Positions 37,625 to 48,729 of a DNA stretch of 64,000 nt are shown here, piece by piece (the stretch's first letter is position 1; every line of letters starts with the position of its first letter). The position numbers and the translations under genes were made by a program. The stretch lies in assembly GCF_011393335.1 (NCBI RefSeq), contig NZ_CP049865.1, positions 558,001 to 622,000 of the forward strand, written 5' to 3'. Under the pieces are notes generated by a model. That model did not search any database. It was not told the DNA's origin and saw only the letters and a list, made by a program, of their open reading frames with translations. This DNA comes from Propioniciclava coleopterorum. GTDB lineage: Bacteria > Actinomycetota > Actinomycetes > Propionibacteriales > Propionibacteriaceae.

Positions 37625-37697
37625 GCCGCACGCGTGCGGCGCGCCGAAGGTCTTCGCTGGTCGGGTTTCCAATCCGGGGTCAGCTCGTCTTCGGCGC
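37625..37697 (-). other. Hairpin-rich gap between rpsQ and rplN
   Basis: A 6-bp palindromic hairpin GCCGCACGCGTGCGGC (37625-37640) and a longer-range pair GCGCCGAAG (37641-37649) / CTTCGGCGC (37689-37697). These genes usually lie within a few bases of each other, so the spacer may mark the S10/spc junction with an attenuator, processing site or internal promoter. Confidence 0.45.
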
Positions 37698-37708
37698 CGG
37701 CGGGTGTG

Positions 37709-37975
37709 CTACTTGGCCTTCTCGACGATCTCGATCAGGCGCCAGCGCTTGGTGGCCGACAGCGGGCGGGTCTCCATGACGCGGACGCGGTCGCCGATGC
37801 CGGCGGCGTTCTCCTCGTCGTGGGCCTTCAGCTTCAGCGTCTTGGTCATGACCTTGCCGTACAGGGCGTGCTTCACGCGCTGCTCGACAGCGACGGTGAT
37901 GGTCTTGTCCATCTTGTCGCTGACGACCAGGCCCTCACGGACCTTGCGAGCGTTGCGCTCGACCGTCTCACTCAT
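37709..37975 (-). CDS. rpsQ: 30S ribosomal protein S17
   Basis: 88 residues. [20 protein letters not shown] and [20 protein letters not shown] are standard. Last gene of the S10-operon half. Confidence 0.96.
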   Translation of the reverse strand: MSETVERNARKVREGLVVSDKMDKTITVAVEQRVKHALYGKVMTKTLKLKAHDEENAAGIGDRVRVMETRPLSATKRWRLIEIVEKAK

Positions 37976-37986
37976 CTGTGGTCCTC

Positions 37987-38217
37987 TTACTTCTCGACGT
38001 CAGGGTCGGGGACGATGCCCAGGTTGCGCTCCTGGAGCACGGTGTAGACCCGGGCGATGTCCTTGCGGACCTCGCGCAGGCGCCCGTGGGACTCCAGCTG
38101 GCCGGTGGCGGCGGCGAAGCGGAGCGTGAACAGCTCCTCCTTCAGCTCGGCCACCAACTTGTTGAGCTCCTCGCGGCTCCGGCCGCGCAGGTCTGCGGCG
38201 ACCAACGACTGCGCCAT
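37987..38217 (-). CDS. rpmC: 50S ribosomal protein L29
   Basis: 76 residues, two-helix hairpin near the exit tunnel: [20 protein letters not shown] and [18 protein letters not shown]. It overlaps the rplP stop by one base. Confidence 0.96.
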   Translation of the reverse strand: MAQSLVAADLRGRSREELNKLVAELKEELFTLRFAAATGQLESHGRLREVRKDIARVYTVLQERNLGIVPDPDVEK

Positions 38218-38636
38218 CAGATCTCACCTGCTTCCCGCTTGATGAAGCGTGCCTTGAAGGGCAGCTTGTGGATGGCGAGGCGCATGGCCTCGCGGGCCAC
38301 CTCCTCGGACACGCCGGACAGCTCGAAGAGCACGCGACCCGGCTTGATGTTGGCGACCCACCACTCGGGCGAACCCTTACCGGAACCCATGCGGGACTCC
38401 GCGGGGTGCTTGGTCATCGGACGGTCCGGGTAGACGTTGATCCACACCTTGCCGCCACGCTTGATGTGACGGGTCATGGCGATACGGGCCGACTCGATCT
38501 GACGGTTGGTCAGGTAGGACGACTCCAGGGCCTGGATGCCGAACTCGCCGAACGCCAGCTTGGTGCCACCCTTGGCCATGCCATCACGCTTGGGGTGGTG
38601 CTGCTTGCGGTACTTGACGCGACGGGGAATCAGCAT
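38217..38636 (-). CDS. rplP: 50S ribosomal protein L16
   Basis: 139 residues beginning [20 protein letters not shown] at ATG 38636; upstream in-frame codons are inside rpsC. Ends in [15 protein letters not shown]. Near the peptidyl transferase region of the ribosome. Confidence 0.97.
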   Translation of the reverse strand: MLIPRRVKYRKQHHPKRDGMAKGGTKLAFGEFGIQALESSYLTNRQIESARIAMTRHIKRGGKVWINVYPDRPMTKHPAESRMGSGKGSPEWWVANIKPGRVLFELSGVSEEVAREAMRLAIHKLPFKARFIKREAGEI

Positions 38637-38640
38637 CGGG

Positions 38641-39450
<810 letters not shown>

Positions 39451-39452
39451 GC

Positions 39453-39854
39453 TCAGGCTCCCTTCGTGCCCTTGGGCTCGACGACGACGGTGATGTGCGC
39501 GGCGCGCTTGTTGATCCGGCTCGCGGAGCCCTTGGCCCGCGGGCGGATGCGGCGCAGCGTGACGCCCTCGTCGACGAAGGCCTGGCTGATGAACAGGTCA
39601 TCGGCGCGCAGGCTTTCGGCGTTCTCAGCGTTGGCGGCCGCGGAGGCGACCACCTTGTAGACGGGGTCCGAAGCGGCCTGCGGCGCGAACCGCAGAACCG
39701 CGAGGGCCTCGTTGACATCCATGCCGCGGACGAGGTCGACGACACGACGAACCTTGGTCGGGGACATCCGGACGTGACGCGCGATGGCGTACGAGCCGGG
39801 ACGGTCCCCGAGCAGCGCAGCGCGGCGGCTGGGCCGCGTCTTCTCTGTGCTCAT
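39453..39854 (-). CDS. rplV: 50S ribosomal protein L22
   Basis: 133 residues from ATG 39854 ([20 protein letters not shown]), with GAGGAA about nine bases before. [20 protein letters not shown] and [16 protein letters not shown] (exit-tunnel loop) are typical. The earlier in-frame codon at 39902 lies in the rpsS/rplV gap and has no family match. Confidence 0.96.
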   Translation of the reverse strand: MSTEKTRPSRRAALLGDRPGSYAIARHVRMSPTKVRRVVDLVRGMDVNEALAVLRFAPQAASDPVYKVVASAAANAENAESLRADDLFISQAFVDEGVTLRRIRPRAKGSASRINKRAAHITVVVEPKGTKGA

Positions 39855-39876
39855 GAAATCCAATTCCTCTTCTTCG

Positions 39877-40158
39877 TCAGCGCCGGCGCGACTTCTTGTC
39901 ATCCTTCACGTGACCGCGGTAGGTGCGCGTCGGGGCGAACTCGCCCAACTTGTGACCCACCATGGCCTCGGAGATGAAGACCGGGATGTGCTTGCGACCG
40001 TCGTGCACCGCGATGGTGTGCCCGATCATGTCGGGGCTGATCATCGAACGGCGCGACCAGGTCTTGATGACGTTCTTGGTGCCCTTCTCGTTCTGAACGT
40101 CGACCTTCTTGGCCAACGAATCATCGATGAAGGGGCCCTTCTTCAGGCTGCGTGGCAT
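39877..40158 (-). CDS. rpsS: 30S ribosomal protein S19
   Basis: 93 residues: [40 protein letters not shown], ending in DDKKSRRR. Standard place between rplB and rplV. Confidence 0.97.
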   Translation of the reverse strand: MPRSLKKGPFIDDSLAKKVDVQNEKGTKNVIKTWSRRSMISPDMIGHTIAVHDGRKHIPVFISEAMVGHKLGEFAPTRTYRGHVKDDKKSRRR

Positions 40159-40175
40159 TTCTTCCTACTCCCCGA

Positions 40176-41012
<837 letters not shown>

Positions 41013-41040
41013 TTATCAATCAGTCCTTCGATGCCCCGAC

Positions 41041-41349
41041 TCAGTTGCCCTGGCCGAAGATGTCGATCCGCTGGCCTTCGGCGACCGTGACGATCGCACG
41101 CTTGGTGTCGGGCCGCTTGCCGGCGCCGTAGCGCAGCCGACGGCTCTTGCCCGCGCGGTTGATGGTGTTGACCGAGGTGACCTTGACGCCGAAAACCTTC
41201 TCGACGGCGATCTTGATCTCGGTCTTGTTGGCGCCCGGCGCGACGAGGAACGTGTACTTGTTCTCGTCGAGCAGGCTGTAGCTCTTCTCGCTGACCACGG
41301 GCGCGAGCAGGATGTCGCGGTGGTCGTGGATCTTCAGCTCGTTGCTCAC
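41041..41349 (-). CDS. rplW: 50S ribosomal protein L23
   Basis: 102 residues; docks trigger factor and SRP at the tunnel exit. [15 protein letters not shown]-like [20 protein letters not shown] and [20 protein letters not shown] are family blocks. The start overlaps the rplD stop (ATGA). Confidence 0.96.
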   Translation of the reverse strand: MSNELKIHDHRDILLAPVVSEKSYSLLDENKYTFLVAPGANKTEIKIAVEKVFGVKVTSVNTINRAGKSRRLRYGAGKRPDTKRAIVTVAEGQRIDIFGQGN

Positions 41350-42023
41350 TTGTCAGCCTCCTTGGCGTCGGACTCGGTGGCGACGGCCTTGACCGACTTG
41401 CCCTTGGCGGGGCCGGCCACGAACGCCTCGAGCGCCGCGGCGCTGAAGACCACGTCATCGGCCACGACCACGTCGTAGGCGTTGAGCTGGTCGACGGCGA
41501 GCACGTGGATCGAGGCCACGTTGCGCAGGCTCAGCCAGGCGAGGTCCTCGTCGCGGTTCAGCACGACCAGCACGCGGCGACCCTCGACCGTCTCCAGGGC
41601 CTGCAGAGCGGCCTTGGTCGACGGCTTCTCGCCGGTCACGAACGAGTCGACGACGTGGATGGCGCCGTCACGGGCGCGGTCGGACAGGACACCGCGCAGG
41701 GCGGCGGCCACCATCTTCTTGGGGGTCCGCTGGGCGTAGCCGTGCGGGGTGGGCCCGTGCACGATGCCGCCACCGGTCCACTGCGGGGCGCGGCGCGAAC
41801 CCTGACGGGCGCGGCCGGTGCCCTTCTGACGCCACGGCTTGGCGCCACCGCCGCGGACCTCGCCGCGGGTCTTGGTGGAGTGCGTGCCCTGGCGAGCGGC
41901 GGCCTGCTGGGCCACGACGACCTGGTGGATCAGCGGGACGTTGGTCTGGACGTCGAAGAGCTCGCCGGGGAGCTCCGCGGTCTTCTTGGTGCCGAGAACG
42001 GCGACCTTGCGGGTCTCACTCAT
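41346..42023 (-). CDS. rplD: 50S ribosomal protein L4
   Basis: 225 residues. The tunnel loop [20 protein letters not shown] and [19 protein letters not shown] are intact. In enterobacteria L4 represses the S10 operon; the 470-base leader here carries no obvious S10 leader structure. Confidence 0.97.
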   Translation of the reverse strand: MSETRKVAVLGTKKTAELPGELFDVQTNVPLIHQVVVAQQAAARQGTHSTKTRGEVRGGGAKPWRQKGTGRARQGSRRAPQWTGGGIVHGPTPHGYAQRTPKKMVAAALRGVLSDRARDGAIHVVDSFVTGEKPSTKAALQALETVEGRRVLVVLNRDEDLAWLSLRNVASIHVLAVDQLNAYDVVVADDVVFSAAALEAFVAGPAKGKSVKAVATESDAKEADK

Positions 42024-42025
42024 GC

Positions 42026-42679
42026 TCAGGCTCCCTTCTTGGCAGCGGTACGCAGCACGACGAGGGCACCCTTGGGGCCGGGGACGGAGCCCTTGACCAG
42101 GATGAGGCCGCGCTCGGGATCGACCGAGTGGATGGTCAGGTTCTGCACGGTCACCTTCTCGACGCCCATGCGGCCGGCCATGCGCATCCCGGGGAACACA
42201 CGGGACGGCGTGGAGGACTGGCCGATGGAGCCCGGCGAACGGTGCTTGCGGTGCACACCGTGGCTGGCGCGCAGGCCGTGGAAGCCGTGGCGCTTCATGA
42301 CGCCCGCGGTGCCCTTGCCCTTGCTCACGCCGGTCACGTCGACGACCTGGCCGGCCTCGAACGCGTCCGCGTTCACTTCCTGGCCCAGGGTGTACTCCGA
42401 CGCGTCGGCGGTCCGGAGCTCGACGAGGTGGCGGCGCGGCGTCACGCCGGCGGCCTCGAAGTGCCCGGTCTCGGGACGGTTGACGTTCTTCGGCTTGACG
42501 GCGCCGTAGGCCAGCTGGACGGCGTTGTAGCCGTCCTTCTCCGGCGTGCGGACCTGCGTGACGACGCAGGGGCCCGCCTGGATGACGGTGACGGGGACGA
42601 CCTTGTTGTTCTCGTCCCAGAGCTGGGTCATGCCGAGCTTGGAGCCCAGGATGCCCTTGACGGTGCGATCGTTAGTCAT
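42026..42679 (-). CDS. rplC: 50S ribosomal protein L3
   Basis: 217 residues from ATG 42679 ([20 protein letters not shown]). The central extension reaches towards the peptidyl transferase centre: [19 protein letters not shown] contains the Gln that is methylated in Escherichia coli. Two bases separate its stop from the rplD start. Confidence 0.97.
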   Translation of the reverse strand: MTNDRTVKGILGSKLGMTQLWDENNKVVPVTVIQAGPCVVTQVRTPEKDGYNAVQLAYGAVKPKNVNRPETGHFEAAGVTPRRHLVELRTADASEYTLGQEVNADAFEAGQVVDVTGVSKGKGTAGVMKRHGFHGLRASHGVHRKHRSPGSIGQSSTPSRVFPGMRMAGRMGVEKVTVQNLTIHSVDPERGLILVKGSVPGPKGALVVLRTAAKKGA

Positions 42680-42690
42680 GGCAGCGGACC

Positions 42691-43002
42691 TCACGGAAGC
42701 TTGATCTCGATGTCGACGCCCGCCGGGAGATCGAGACGCATGAGCGAATCGACCGTCTTGGGGGTCGGATCGAGGATGTCGATGAGCCGCTTGTGGGTGC
42801 GCATCTCGAAATGCTCGCGGCTGTCCTTGTCCTTGTGGGGAGAACGGATCACGCAGTACACGTTCTTCTCGGTCGGCAGGGGCACGGGGCCCGCGACCTG
42901 AGCGCCGGTACGGGTGACCGTGTCGACGATCTTCTTCGCCGACGTGTCGATGACCTCATGGTCATAAGCCCGGAGTCGGATCCGGATCTTTTGTCCCGCC
43001 AT
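42691..43002 (-). CDS. rpsJ: 30S ribosomal protein S10
   Basis: 103 residues, [20 protein letters not shown], with [20 protein letters not shown]. First gene of the S10 cluster on the minus strand. S10 also serves as NusE in antitermination. Confidence 0.98.
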   Translation of the reverse strand: MAGQKIRIRLRAYDHEVIDTSAKKIVDTVTRTGAQVAGPVPLPTEKNVYCVIRSPHKDKDSREHFEMRTHKRLIDILDPTPKTVDSLMRLDLPAGVDIEIKLP

Positions 43003-43471
43003 GGATATCCTTACTTCGTCGTGGGCCGACTAGCATCATGCCGCCCCTCGTCGGGTCTCCCGGTTGAGAAACCCCTTGTCACTCCGACCCCGAGGTCGGG
43101 CGTGTCGCGCCTTTCGGGCCGCGCTGTCTCATCGAGAACTCATGAGGCGTGGTAGGGCCCGGCGGAGACCGCCCGGCTGCTTCGGGGAGGCGTTACTGCG
43201 GAACCCGTCCGGCGCTCGCGTCGAACGGCCTTGCCGCAACCAGCGTCAAAGCAACCCGTCTATTCTGTCACCGAGCGCCGGTGGGGGCAAATCAGAGATC
43301 GCCACCCGGCACTCCGGGCCGCGCCACCCGACGCGGTGGGTGGTCACCCTGGATCGCGTGGGGGCCATCCCCGGAAGGTCACCCGCGCGGGTGGCCATGA
43401 CGGGGTGGGCCTGACTAGCCTCGTCAGGGTCACCCGGCGTCCGCGACGCCCACCCCCACCCGAAGGACGCC
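43003..43471. other. Divergent intergenic region: S10 operon leader and FtsX-gene upstream region
   Basis: 469 bases without a credible gene. On the minus strand it would form an S10 leader of about 250 bases. It includes the small stem CCGACCTCGGGGTCGG (about 43086-43101). On the plus strand, TAGCCT at 43416-43421 could be a -10 for the permease gene, without a clear -35. Short open frames crossing this region look like noise. Confidence 0.6.
43262..43290 (-). promoter_or_regulatory. Possible promoter of the S10 cluster
   Basis: Minus strand: -35 TTGCCC (43285-43290), 17-base spacer, -10 CAGAAT (43262-43267). Matches are only partial, so this is tentative. Confidence 0.35.
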
Positions 43472-45877
43472 GTGCCCTCCCCCACCCCACCCGACGCGCT
43501 GTCGCTGCGCTACGGCCTCAACGACCTGCGCCGCAACGCCGGCGTCACGGCCGCGCTGTCGGTGGTGCTCGTGCTCACCGCCGCCCTGCTGACCGGGGGC
43601 GCCCTGGCGATGGAGCGCCTCACCGGCTCGATCGACCAGCTCTTCGACCAGGCCCGCCCGCCCCACTTCCTGCAGATGCACGTCGGCGCGTACGACCCGG
43701 CCGCCCTGGACGCCTTCGCCGCGGACCACCCGCAGGTCCGCGACTGGCTGGTCGAGGAGATGGTCGGCTTCGACTCCGCGGCGCTGTCCTGGACGCGGCC
43801 CGGCACCGGCGAGGGCGGCAGCTTCGCCGCGAGCGTCATCGACAACCTCTTCGTCGCGCAGAACGAGGGCTTCGACCTCCTGCTCGGCCCCGACGGCCGG
43901 GCCGCCCGGCCCGCGCCCGGGGAGGTCTTCCTCCCCGTCGCGCAGCAGCGCACCTTCGGCGTCCGGGCCGGCGACGTCCTGACCGTGCAGACCCTCGCCG
44001 GTCCCCGCGACCTGACGGTCGCCGGGTTCGTCCGCGACGCCCAGATGGCGTCCTCGCTGTCCTCGGCCACCCGGCTGCTGGTGACGCCCGAGGACCTCGC
44101 CGCCCTGAACGCGGCCGGCGGCGGCGCCCCGGAGATCATCGTGGAGTACCGGCTCGACGACCCGGCCGGGGCGGCCGCGCTGCAGGCCGCCTACGAGCGC
44201 ACCCCGGACCTGCCCCGCAACGGCCAGGCGATCACCTACGACATGATCCGGCTGATCAACACCTTCAGCGACGGCCTGGTCGCCATCGCGCTCATGTTCG
44301 TGAGCCTCGTGCTGATGGTGATCGCCCTGCTCAACCTCCGGTTCGTGATCCGCGGCACGCTCGAGGACGAGGTCCGCCAGATCGGGGTGATGAAGGCCAT
44401 CGGCCTGCCGAACGCCACGATCGTGGGGCTGCACCTGGCGCGGTACCGCCTCATGGCCGCCGGCTCCTGCCTGATCGGGGGCGCACTGGGGATCGGGGCC
44501 GCGCAGGCGCTGTCCGCCGCGGCCGCGGGCTCCTACGCCGCGGCACCGATCACGCCGGCGACGATCCTGATCCCGCTCGCCGCCCTGGTCGCGGTGTACC
44601 TCATCACCGTGGGGATGTGCCGCGGCGTCCTGCGCGGGGTGCGGCGGGTCCAGGTGGTCGACGCCCTGGTCCACGGCAGCCTGATGGACGACCGGAGGAC
44701 GGCCGCGACCGCCGCCCGGCAGGCGCGGCTCGCGCGGCGCGGCGGCCTGGCGCACGGACGCCTCGGGCTGGCCGCCCGGCTCGCCCTGCGCGACCTGCGC
44801 GCCGACGCCCGGCAGTGGGCGCTGCTGCCCGCGGTGTTCGGCCTCGCGGCGATCGTCATGATCCTCCCCACCACGCTGCTGTCGACCTTCACCGATCCGC
44901 GGTTCGTCACCTACCTCGGCGCCCCGGACGCCGACCTGCGCGCCGACCTGGCCTTCTCCCCCACGCTCGACGCCGACCGCGACCGGCTCGTGGCCGCCTG
45001 GGCGTCCGATCCCCGGGTGACCGACGTGCGCCCCTACGCCACCGTGCTGTTCCAGGCCCGCGGGGCCGAGGGCTGGGAGGCGCTGCGGGCCGAGGTCGGC
45101 GACTACACCGGCGCGACCGTCTCGTTCGCCGAGGGGCGTGCGCCCGTGCCCGGCGAGATCGCGCTGTCGCACCTCAACGCCTCCAAGCTGGGACTGGCGA
45201 CCGGCGACACCCTCACGCTGCGGCGCGGCGACGCCGAGACGAGCGTGCGCATCAGCGGGACCTACTCCGACGTCACCAGCGGCGGCTACACCGCCAAACT
45301 GCCCGGCGAGGTGACGCACGACGCCTCCGCCTACGTGGTGTACGCCGACGCCGCCGGCGGAGCCGACGCGGAGGCCCTCGCCGCGGACCTGGCCGCGGCC
45401 TCGCCGGCGGCGTCCGTCATCGGGATGCGGGAGTACACCCGGCAGACGCTGGCGCACATCACCGACGCCTTCGCCCGGGCCGCCGCCGTGGCGGTGGGGT
45501 TCGGGCTGGGCGTGGCCACCCTCATCACCGTGCTGTTCCTCAAGCTGCGGCTCGCCCGGGAACGGCGCTCGCTCGGCGTGCTGTCCGCGCTGGGCTTCTC
45601 CGGGCGCGAACTCGCGGCCCAACTCCGGCTCAAGACGCTGCTCACGGCCGGCGCCGGCACCGCGCTGGGCGTCGTGCTCGCCGCGACGGCGGGCGACGCC
45701 CTGGTCGGGACGCTGGTCTCGGCCGCGGGGCTCGGGGTCGCGCGCTTCACGCTCCTGCCGGACGTCCCCCTCACCTACCTCGCCTACCCCCTCGGGCTGC
45801 TGGCGGCGGCGCTGATCGGCGCCCAACTGCTCGGCCGCGGCCTGCGGCGGGCCGACAAGAGCCGCTGGCTGGCCTGA
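43472..45877 (+). CDS. FtsX-type ABC transporter permease
   Basis: 801 residues. An N-terminal helix (about 25-47) leads into a large extracellular domain (about 50-265). Helices follow at about 268-290, 327-353 and 363-383, a second unit begins with a helix at about 448-471, and another extracellular domain (about 475-665) precedes the last three helices (about 670-692, 723-755, 766-788). This two-unit FtsX/MacB-like layout fits export or mechanotransmission of lipids, peptides or antibiotics, not uptake. GTG 43472 with AAGGA a few bases before. The ATPase follows 50 bases later. Substrate unknown. Confidence 0.9.
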   Translation: MPSPTPPDALSLRYGLNDLRRNAGVTAALSVVLVLTAALLTGGALAMERLTGSIDQLFDQARPPHFLQMHVGAYDPAALDAFAADHPQVRDWLVEEMVGFDSAALSWTRPGTGEGGSFAASVIDNLFVAQNEGFDLLLGPDGRAARPAPGEVFLPVAQQRTFGVRAGDVLTVQTLAGPRDLTVAGFVRDAQMASSLSSATRLLVTPEDLAALNAAGGGAPEIIVEYRLDDPAGAAALQAAYERTPDLPRNGQAITYDMIRLINTFSDGLVAIALMFVSLVLMVIALLNLRFVIRGTLEDEVRQIGVMKAIGLPNATIVGLHLARYRLMAAGSCLIGGALGIGAAQALSAAAAGSYAAAPITPATILIPLAALVAVYLITVGMCRGVLRGVRRVQVVDALVHGSLMDDRRTAATAARQARLARRGGLAHGRLGLAARLALRDLRADARQWALLPAVFGLAAIVMILPTTLLSTFTDPRFVTYLGAPDADLRADLAFSPTLDADRDRLVAAWASDPRVTDVRPYATVLFQARGAEGWEALRAEVGDYTGATVSFAEGRAPVPGEIALSHLNASKLGLATGDTLTLRRGDAETSVRISGTYSDVTSGGYTAKLPGEVTHDASAYVVYADAAGGADAEALAADLAAASPAASVIGMREYTRQTLAHITDAFARAAAVAVGFGLGVATLITVLFLKLRLARERRSLGVLSALGFSGRELAAQLRLKTLLTAGAGTALGVVLAATAGDALVGTLVSAAGLGVARFTLLPDVPLTYLAYPLGLLAAALIGAQLLGRGLRRADKSRWLA

Positions 45878-45927
45878 CCGGCGACCAGGGCGCCCGCCCG
45901 ACGACCGACCCACGAACGGAGTCCCCC

Positions 45928-46692
45928 ATGACGGCCCCAGCCATCCTGAGCGCACGCGGCCTCGGCCGGACGTTCCCCACCACCGAGCCGCCCACCACCG
46001 TCCTGACGGGCGTCGACCTGGCGGTCGCGCCCGGCGAGTTCGTCGTCGTCATGGGCGCCTCGGGGTCGGGCAAGTCGACGCTGCTCTACTGCATCAGCGG
46101 GATGGACCGCCCCACGTCGGGGACGGTCGAACTCGAGGGCCGCGACCTCACCGGCCTGGACGACGACGAGATGAGCCGCGTCCGGTTGACCCGGATGGGT
46201 TTCGTGTTCCAGCAGCCCTACTTCCTGCCGAACCTCACGGTGCGCGACAACATCCTGCTGCCGGCGCTCAAGGCCGCGCCCGGGGACGCCGCGGCGGCTG
46301 CGGCGCGGGTGGACGCGCTCATGGAACGCTTCGAGATCGGACACGTGGGCGACCACGGGGTCACCGAGGTGTCCGGGGGCCAACTGCAGCGCGCCTCGAT
46401 CTGCCGCGCGCTGGCGACCCAGCCGGCGATCACCGTCGCCGACGAGCCGACCGGCGCCCTCAACAGCGCCATGACCGCCGAGGTGATGGACGCCCTGGTC
46501 GCGGTCCGCCGCGACGGCGCGACGCTGGTGATGGTGACGCACGATCCCTCCTGCGCCGCGCGCGCCGACCGCGTGGTCTACCTCCGCGACGGCCGCGTCC
46601 AGGCCGAGCGCCATCTCGGTCCGTGGACGGCGCAGGCGGCCCAGGACCGCGAGGACGACGTGCTGGGATGGCTGCGAACGCTGGGCTTCTAG
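45928..46692 (+). CDS. ABC transporter ATP-binding protein (LolD/MacB type)
   Basis: 254 residues. Walker A GASGSGKST at about 41-49, FVFQQPYFLPNLT, signature VSGGQLQR, Walker B ITVADEPTGALNS, and the H-loop VMVTHDP. This is the usual ATPase partner of FtsX-type permeases; ATG 45928. The pair probably forms a small export complex. No regulator gene lies next to it. Confidence 0.94.
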   Translation: MTAPAILSARGLGRTFPTTEPPTTVLTGVDLAVAPGEFVVVMGASGSGKSTLLYCISGMDRPTSGTVELEGRDLTGLDDDEMSRVRLTRMGFVFQQPYFLPNLTVRDNILLPALKAAPGDAAAAAARVDALMERFEIGHVGDHGVTEVSGGQLQRASICRALATQPAITVADEPTGALNSAMTAEVMDALVAVRRDGATLVMVTHDPSCAARADRVVYLRDGRVQAERHLGPWTAQAAQDREDDVLGWLRTLGF

Positions 46693-46720
46693 GGGTTCCG
46701 CGTGCGTCCCGAACCGTCAA

Positions 46721-46737
46721 TACTACAACACGTAGGA
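46721..46737. promoter_or_regulatory. Operator-like palindrome (copy 1)
   Basis: TACTAC-N5-GTAGGA, an imperfect inverted repeat in the gap between the ABC ATPase and mutA. The same pattern sits in the promoter of the small membrane protein gene at 56258-56274. No clear promoter surrounds this copy. Confidence 0.35.
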
Positions 46738-46851
46738 CGGCGTTGTGGAACCTCCCCGAACGGGACCCCCCGCGGCCCGGATCGCACTAATGTGGACCTG
46801 TGTCCGGCCTCGACCGGGGTCGGCGGACAGCGACGCAGAGGATAGGTTCGC

Positions 46852-48729
46852 ATGTCGGTTGATCCCGAACAGCTCACCTTGGCGGGCGGGTTCCCCGCGG
46901 CCAACGACGAACAGTGGGAGGCGGAGGTCCTCAAGGTCCTCAACCGCGGCCGCCCCGAAGACAAGCAGCTCACCGCCGCCCAGGGCCTCAAGCGCCTGAC
47001 CACCACCACGCTGGACGGGCTCGACATCGCCCCGCTGTACACCTCTTCGCCCGAGGACGGCGCGCTGGGCTACCCCGGCTCGATGCCGTTCACCCGCGGC
47101 GCGAGCGTGCGCGACGGCTCGGCCGTCGCCTGGGGCGTCCGGCAGCTGCACGAGGACCCCGACGCGGCCGTCACCAAGCAGGCGATCCTGGACGACCTCG
47201 AGCGGGGCGCCACGTCGGTGTGGCTCCGCGTCGACCCCGACGCCATCGCCGCCGAGGACCTCGCGACGGTGCTCGCCGACGTCCAGCTCGACCTGGCCGC
47301 GGTCCGGGTCGTCAGCAACACCGACCCCGTGGGCGCCGCCCGCGCCCTGATCGAGGTCTTCCGGACCTCCGGCGACGACCCCGCCAACCTCAAGGGCAAC
47401 CTGGGCGTCGACGCCCTGCGGCACGCGGCCCTCACCGGGACCGCGCCCGACCTGTCGGCGCACCGCGAGATCGTCGCCGAGGCCACCGAGTCGCTGCCCG
47501 GCGTCGTCGCGCTGACCGTCGACGCGCTCCCCTACTCCGGCGCCGGCGCCGACGACGTGCAGGAGCTCGCCTTCGGGATCGCGACCGGCATCGAGTACCT
47601 CCGCGACCTGGAGTCCGCGGGCATCGACCCCGACCTGGCCGTGACGCAGATCGAGTTCCGGGTCTCGGCGAACGCCGACCAGTTCATGACGATCGCCCGG
47701 CTGCGCGCGCTGCGCCGCCTGTGGGCGCGCGTCACCGAGGTCGCGGGCGTCCCCGAGCCGCTGCGCGGCGCGCACACGCACGCCGTCACCAGCCCCCGGA
47801 TGTACTCCACCGTCGACCCGTACGTGAACATGCTGCGCGCCACCATCGCCACCTTCGGCGCGGCGGCCGGCGGCGCGGACGCGATCACGGTGCTGCCCTT
47901 CGACCACGCGGCCGGGCTCCCGACGCCGTTCTCGCGGCGCATCGCCCGCAACACGCAGGTGATCGCCGCCGAGGAGTCGCACCTGGGCCGGGTCATGGAT
48001 CCGGCGGGCGGCTCCTGGTACGTCGAGAGCCTCACCGACGAGCTCGCCCAGGCCGCCTGGAAGCTCGTGGGCGAGATCGAGGCGGCGGGCGGCATGGCCG
48101 CGGCGCTGGCCTCCGGCGACGTCGCGGCGCGGATCGCCGCCACGAACGAGGCCCGGGCGGCGGCGCTGGCCACCCGCGGCGTCGAGCTCACCGGCGTGAG
48201 CATGTTCCCCCTGGCGAACGAGAAGAAGTTCGCCGCCAAGCCGCGCCCCGAGGCCCCCGCGCTGGGCGGCCTGAAGCAGATCCGGGACGCGGAGGTCTTC
48301 GAGGCCCTGCGCGAGCGCGCCTGGGCCCACGAGGCCGCCACGGGGACGCCCCCGCAGGTCCTGCTGGCGTGCCTCGGCGCGCAGCGCGACTTCGGCGCCC
48401 GCCAGGGCTTCGCGTCCAACGTCCTGCTCGTCGGCGGCATCGCCCCCGCCGAGAGCCACGGCGGCACCCCCGACGAGATCGCCGCGCGGGCCGCCGAGGC
48501 CGGCGCCAAGGTCGCCGTGCTGGCCAGCTCCGCCAAGGTCTACGCCGACCAGGCCGTTCCCGTCGCCGAGGCCCTGCGGGCCGCCGGCGTCGAGAAGGTC
48601 TACCTGGCCGGCCGGCTCGCCGAGGCGGGCGACGTCCCCGAGGGGCTCTTCGACGGCACCATCGCCCTGGGCATGGACGTCGTGGCCTTCCTCGACACCA
48701 CCTTCGACACGCTGGGAGTGACCCGATGA
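46852..48729 (+). CDS. mutA: Methylmalonyl-CoA mutase small subunit
   Basis: 625 residues. Non-catalytic partner of MutB in the heterodimeric mutase of propionic and other actinobacteria. It shares the mutase fold, but the B12-binding DxHxxG motif is replaced ([10 protein letters not shown] at about 505-514), as in known MutA proteins. [21 protein letters not shown]-type and [18 protein letters not shown]-type blocks are present. GAGGATAGG precedes ATG 46852. The stop overlaps mutB (ATGA). Confidence 0.96.
   Translation: MSVDPEQLTLAGGFPAANDEQWEAEVLKVLNRGRPEDKQLTAAQGLKRLTTTTLDGLDIAPLYTSSPEDGALGYPGSMPFTRGASVRDGSAVAWGVRQLHEDPDAAVTKQAILDDLERGATSVWLRVDPDAIAAEDLATVLADVQLDLAAVRVVSNTDPVGAARALIEVFRTSGDDPANLKGNLGVDALRHAALTGTAPDLSAHREIVAEATESLPGVVALTVDALPYSGAGADDVQELAFGIATGIEYLRDLESAGIDPDLAVTQIEFRVSANADQFMTIARLRALRRLWARVTEVAGVPEPLRGAHTHAVTSPRMYSTVDPYVNMLRATIATFGAAAGGADAITVLPFDHAAGLPTPFSRRIARNTQVIAAEESHLGRVMDPAGGSWYVESLTDELAQAAWKLVGEIEAAGGMAAALASGDVAARIAATNEARAAALATRGVELTGVSMFPLANEKKFAAKPRPEAPALGGLKQIRDAEVFEALRERAWAHEAATGTPPQVLLACLGAQRDFGARQGFASNVLLVGGIAPAESHGGTPDEIAARAAEAGAKVAVLASSAKVYADQAVPVAEALRAAGVEKVYLAGRLAEAGDVPEGLFDGTIALGMDVVAFLDTTFDTLGVTR

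Noticed and set aside
43003-43471. Short open frames in the S10-permease gap as new small genes.
   Set aside because: No ribosome binding site, no codon bias and no similarity; the region is better explained as leader and promoter.
43430-45955. An 841-codon open frame antisense to the FtsX-type permease.
   Set aside because: Gly/Arg/Asp-rich shadow with no domain. The plus-strand permease has clear membrane helices and a start site.
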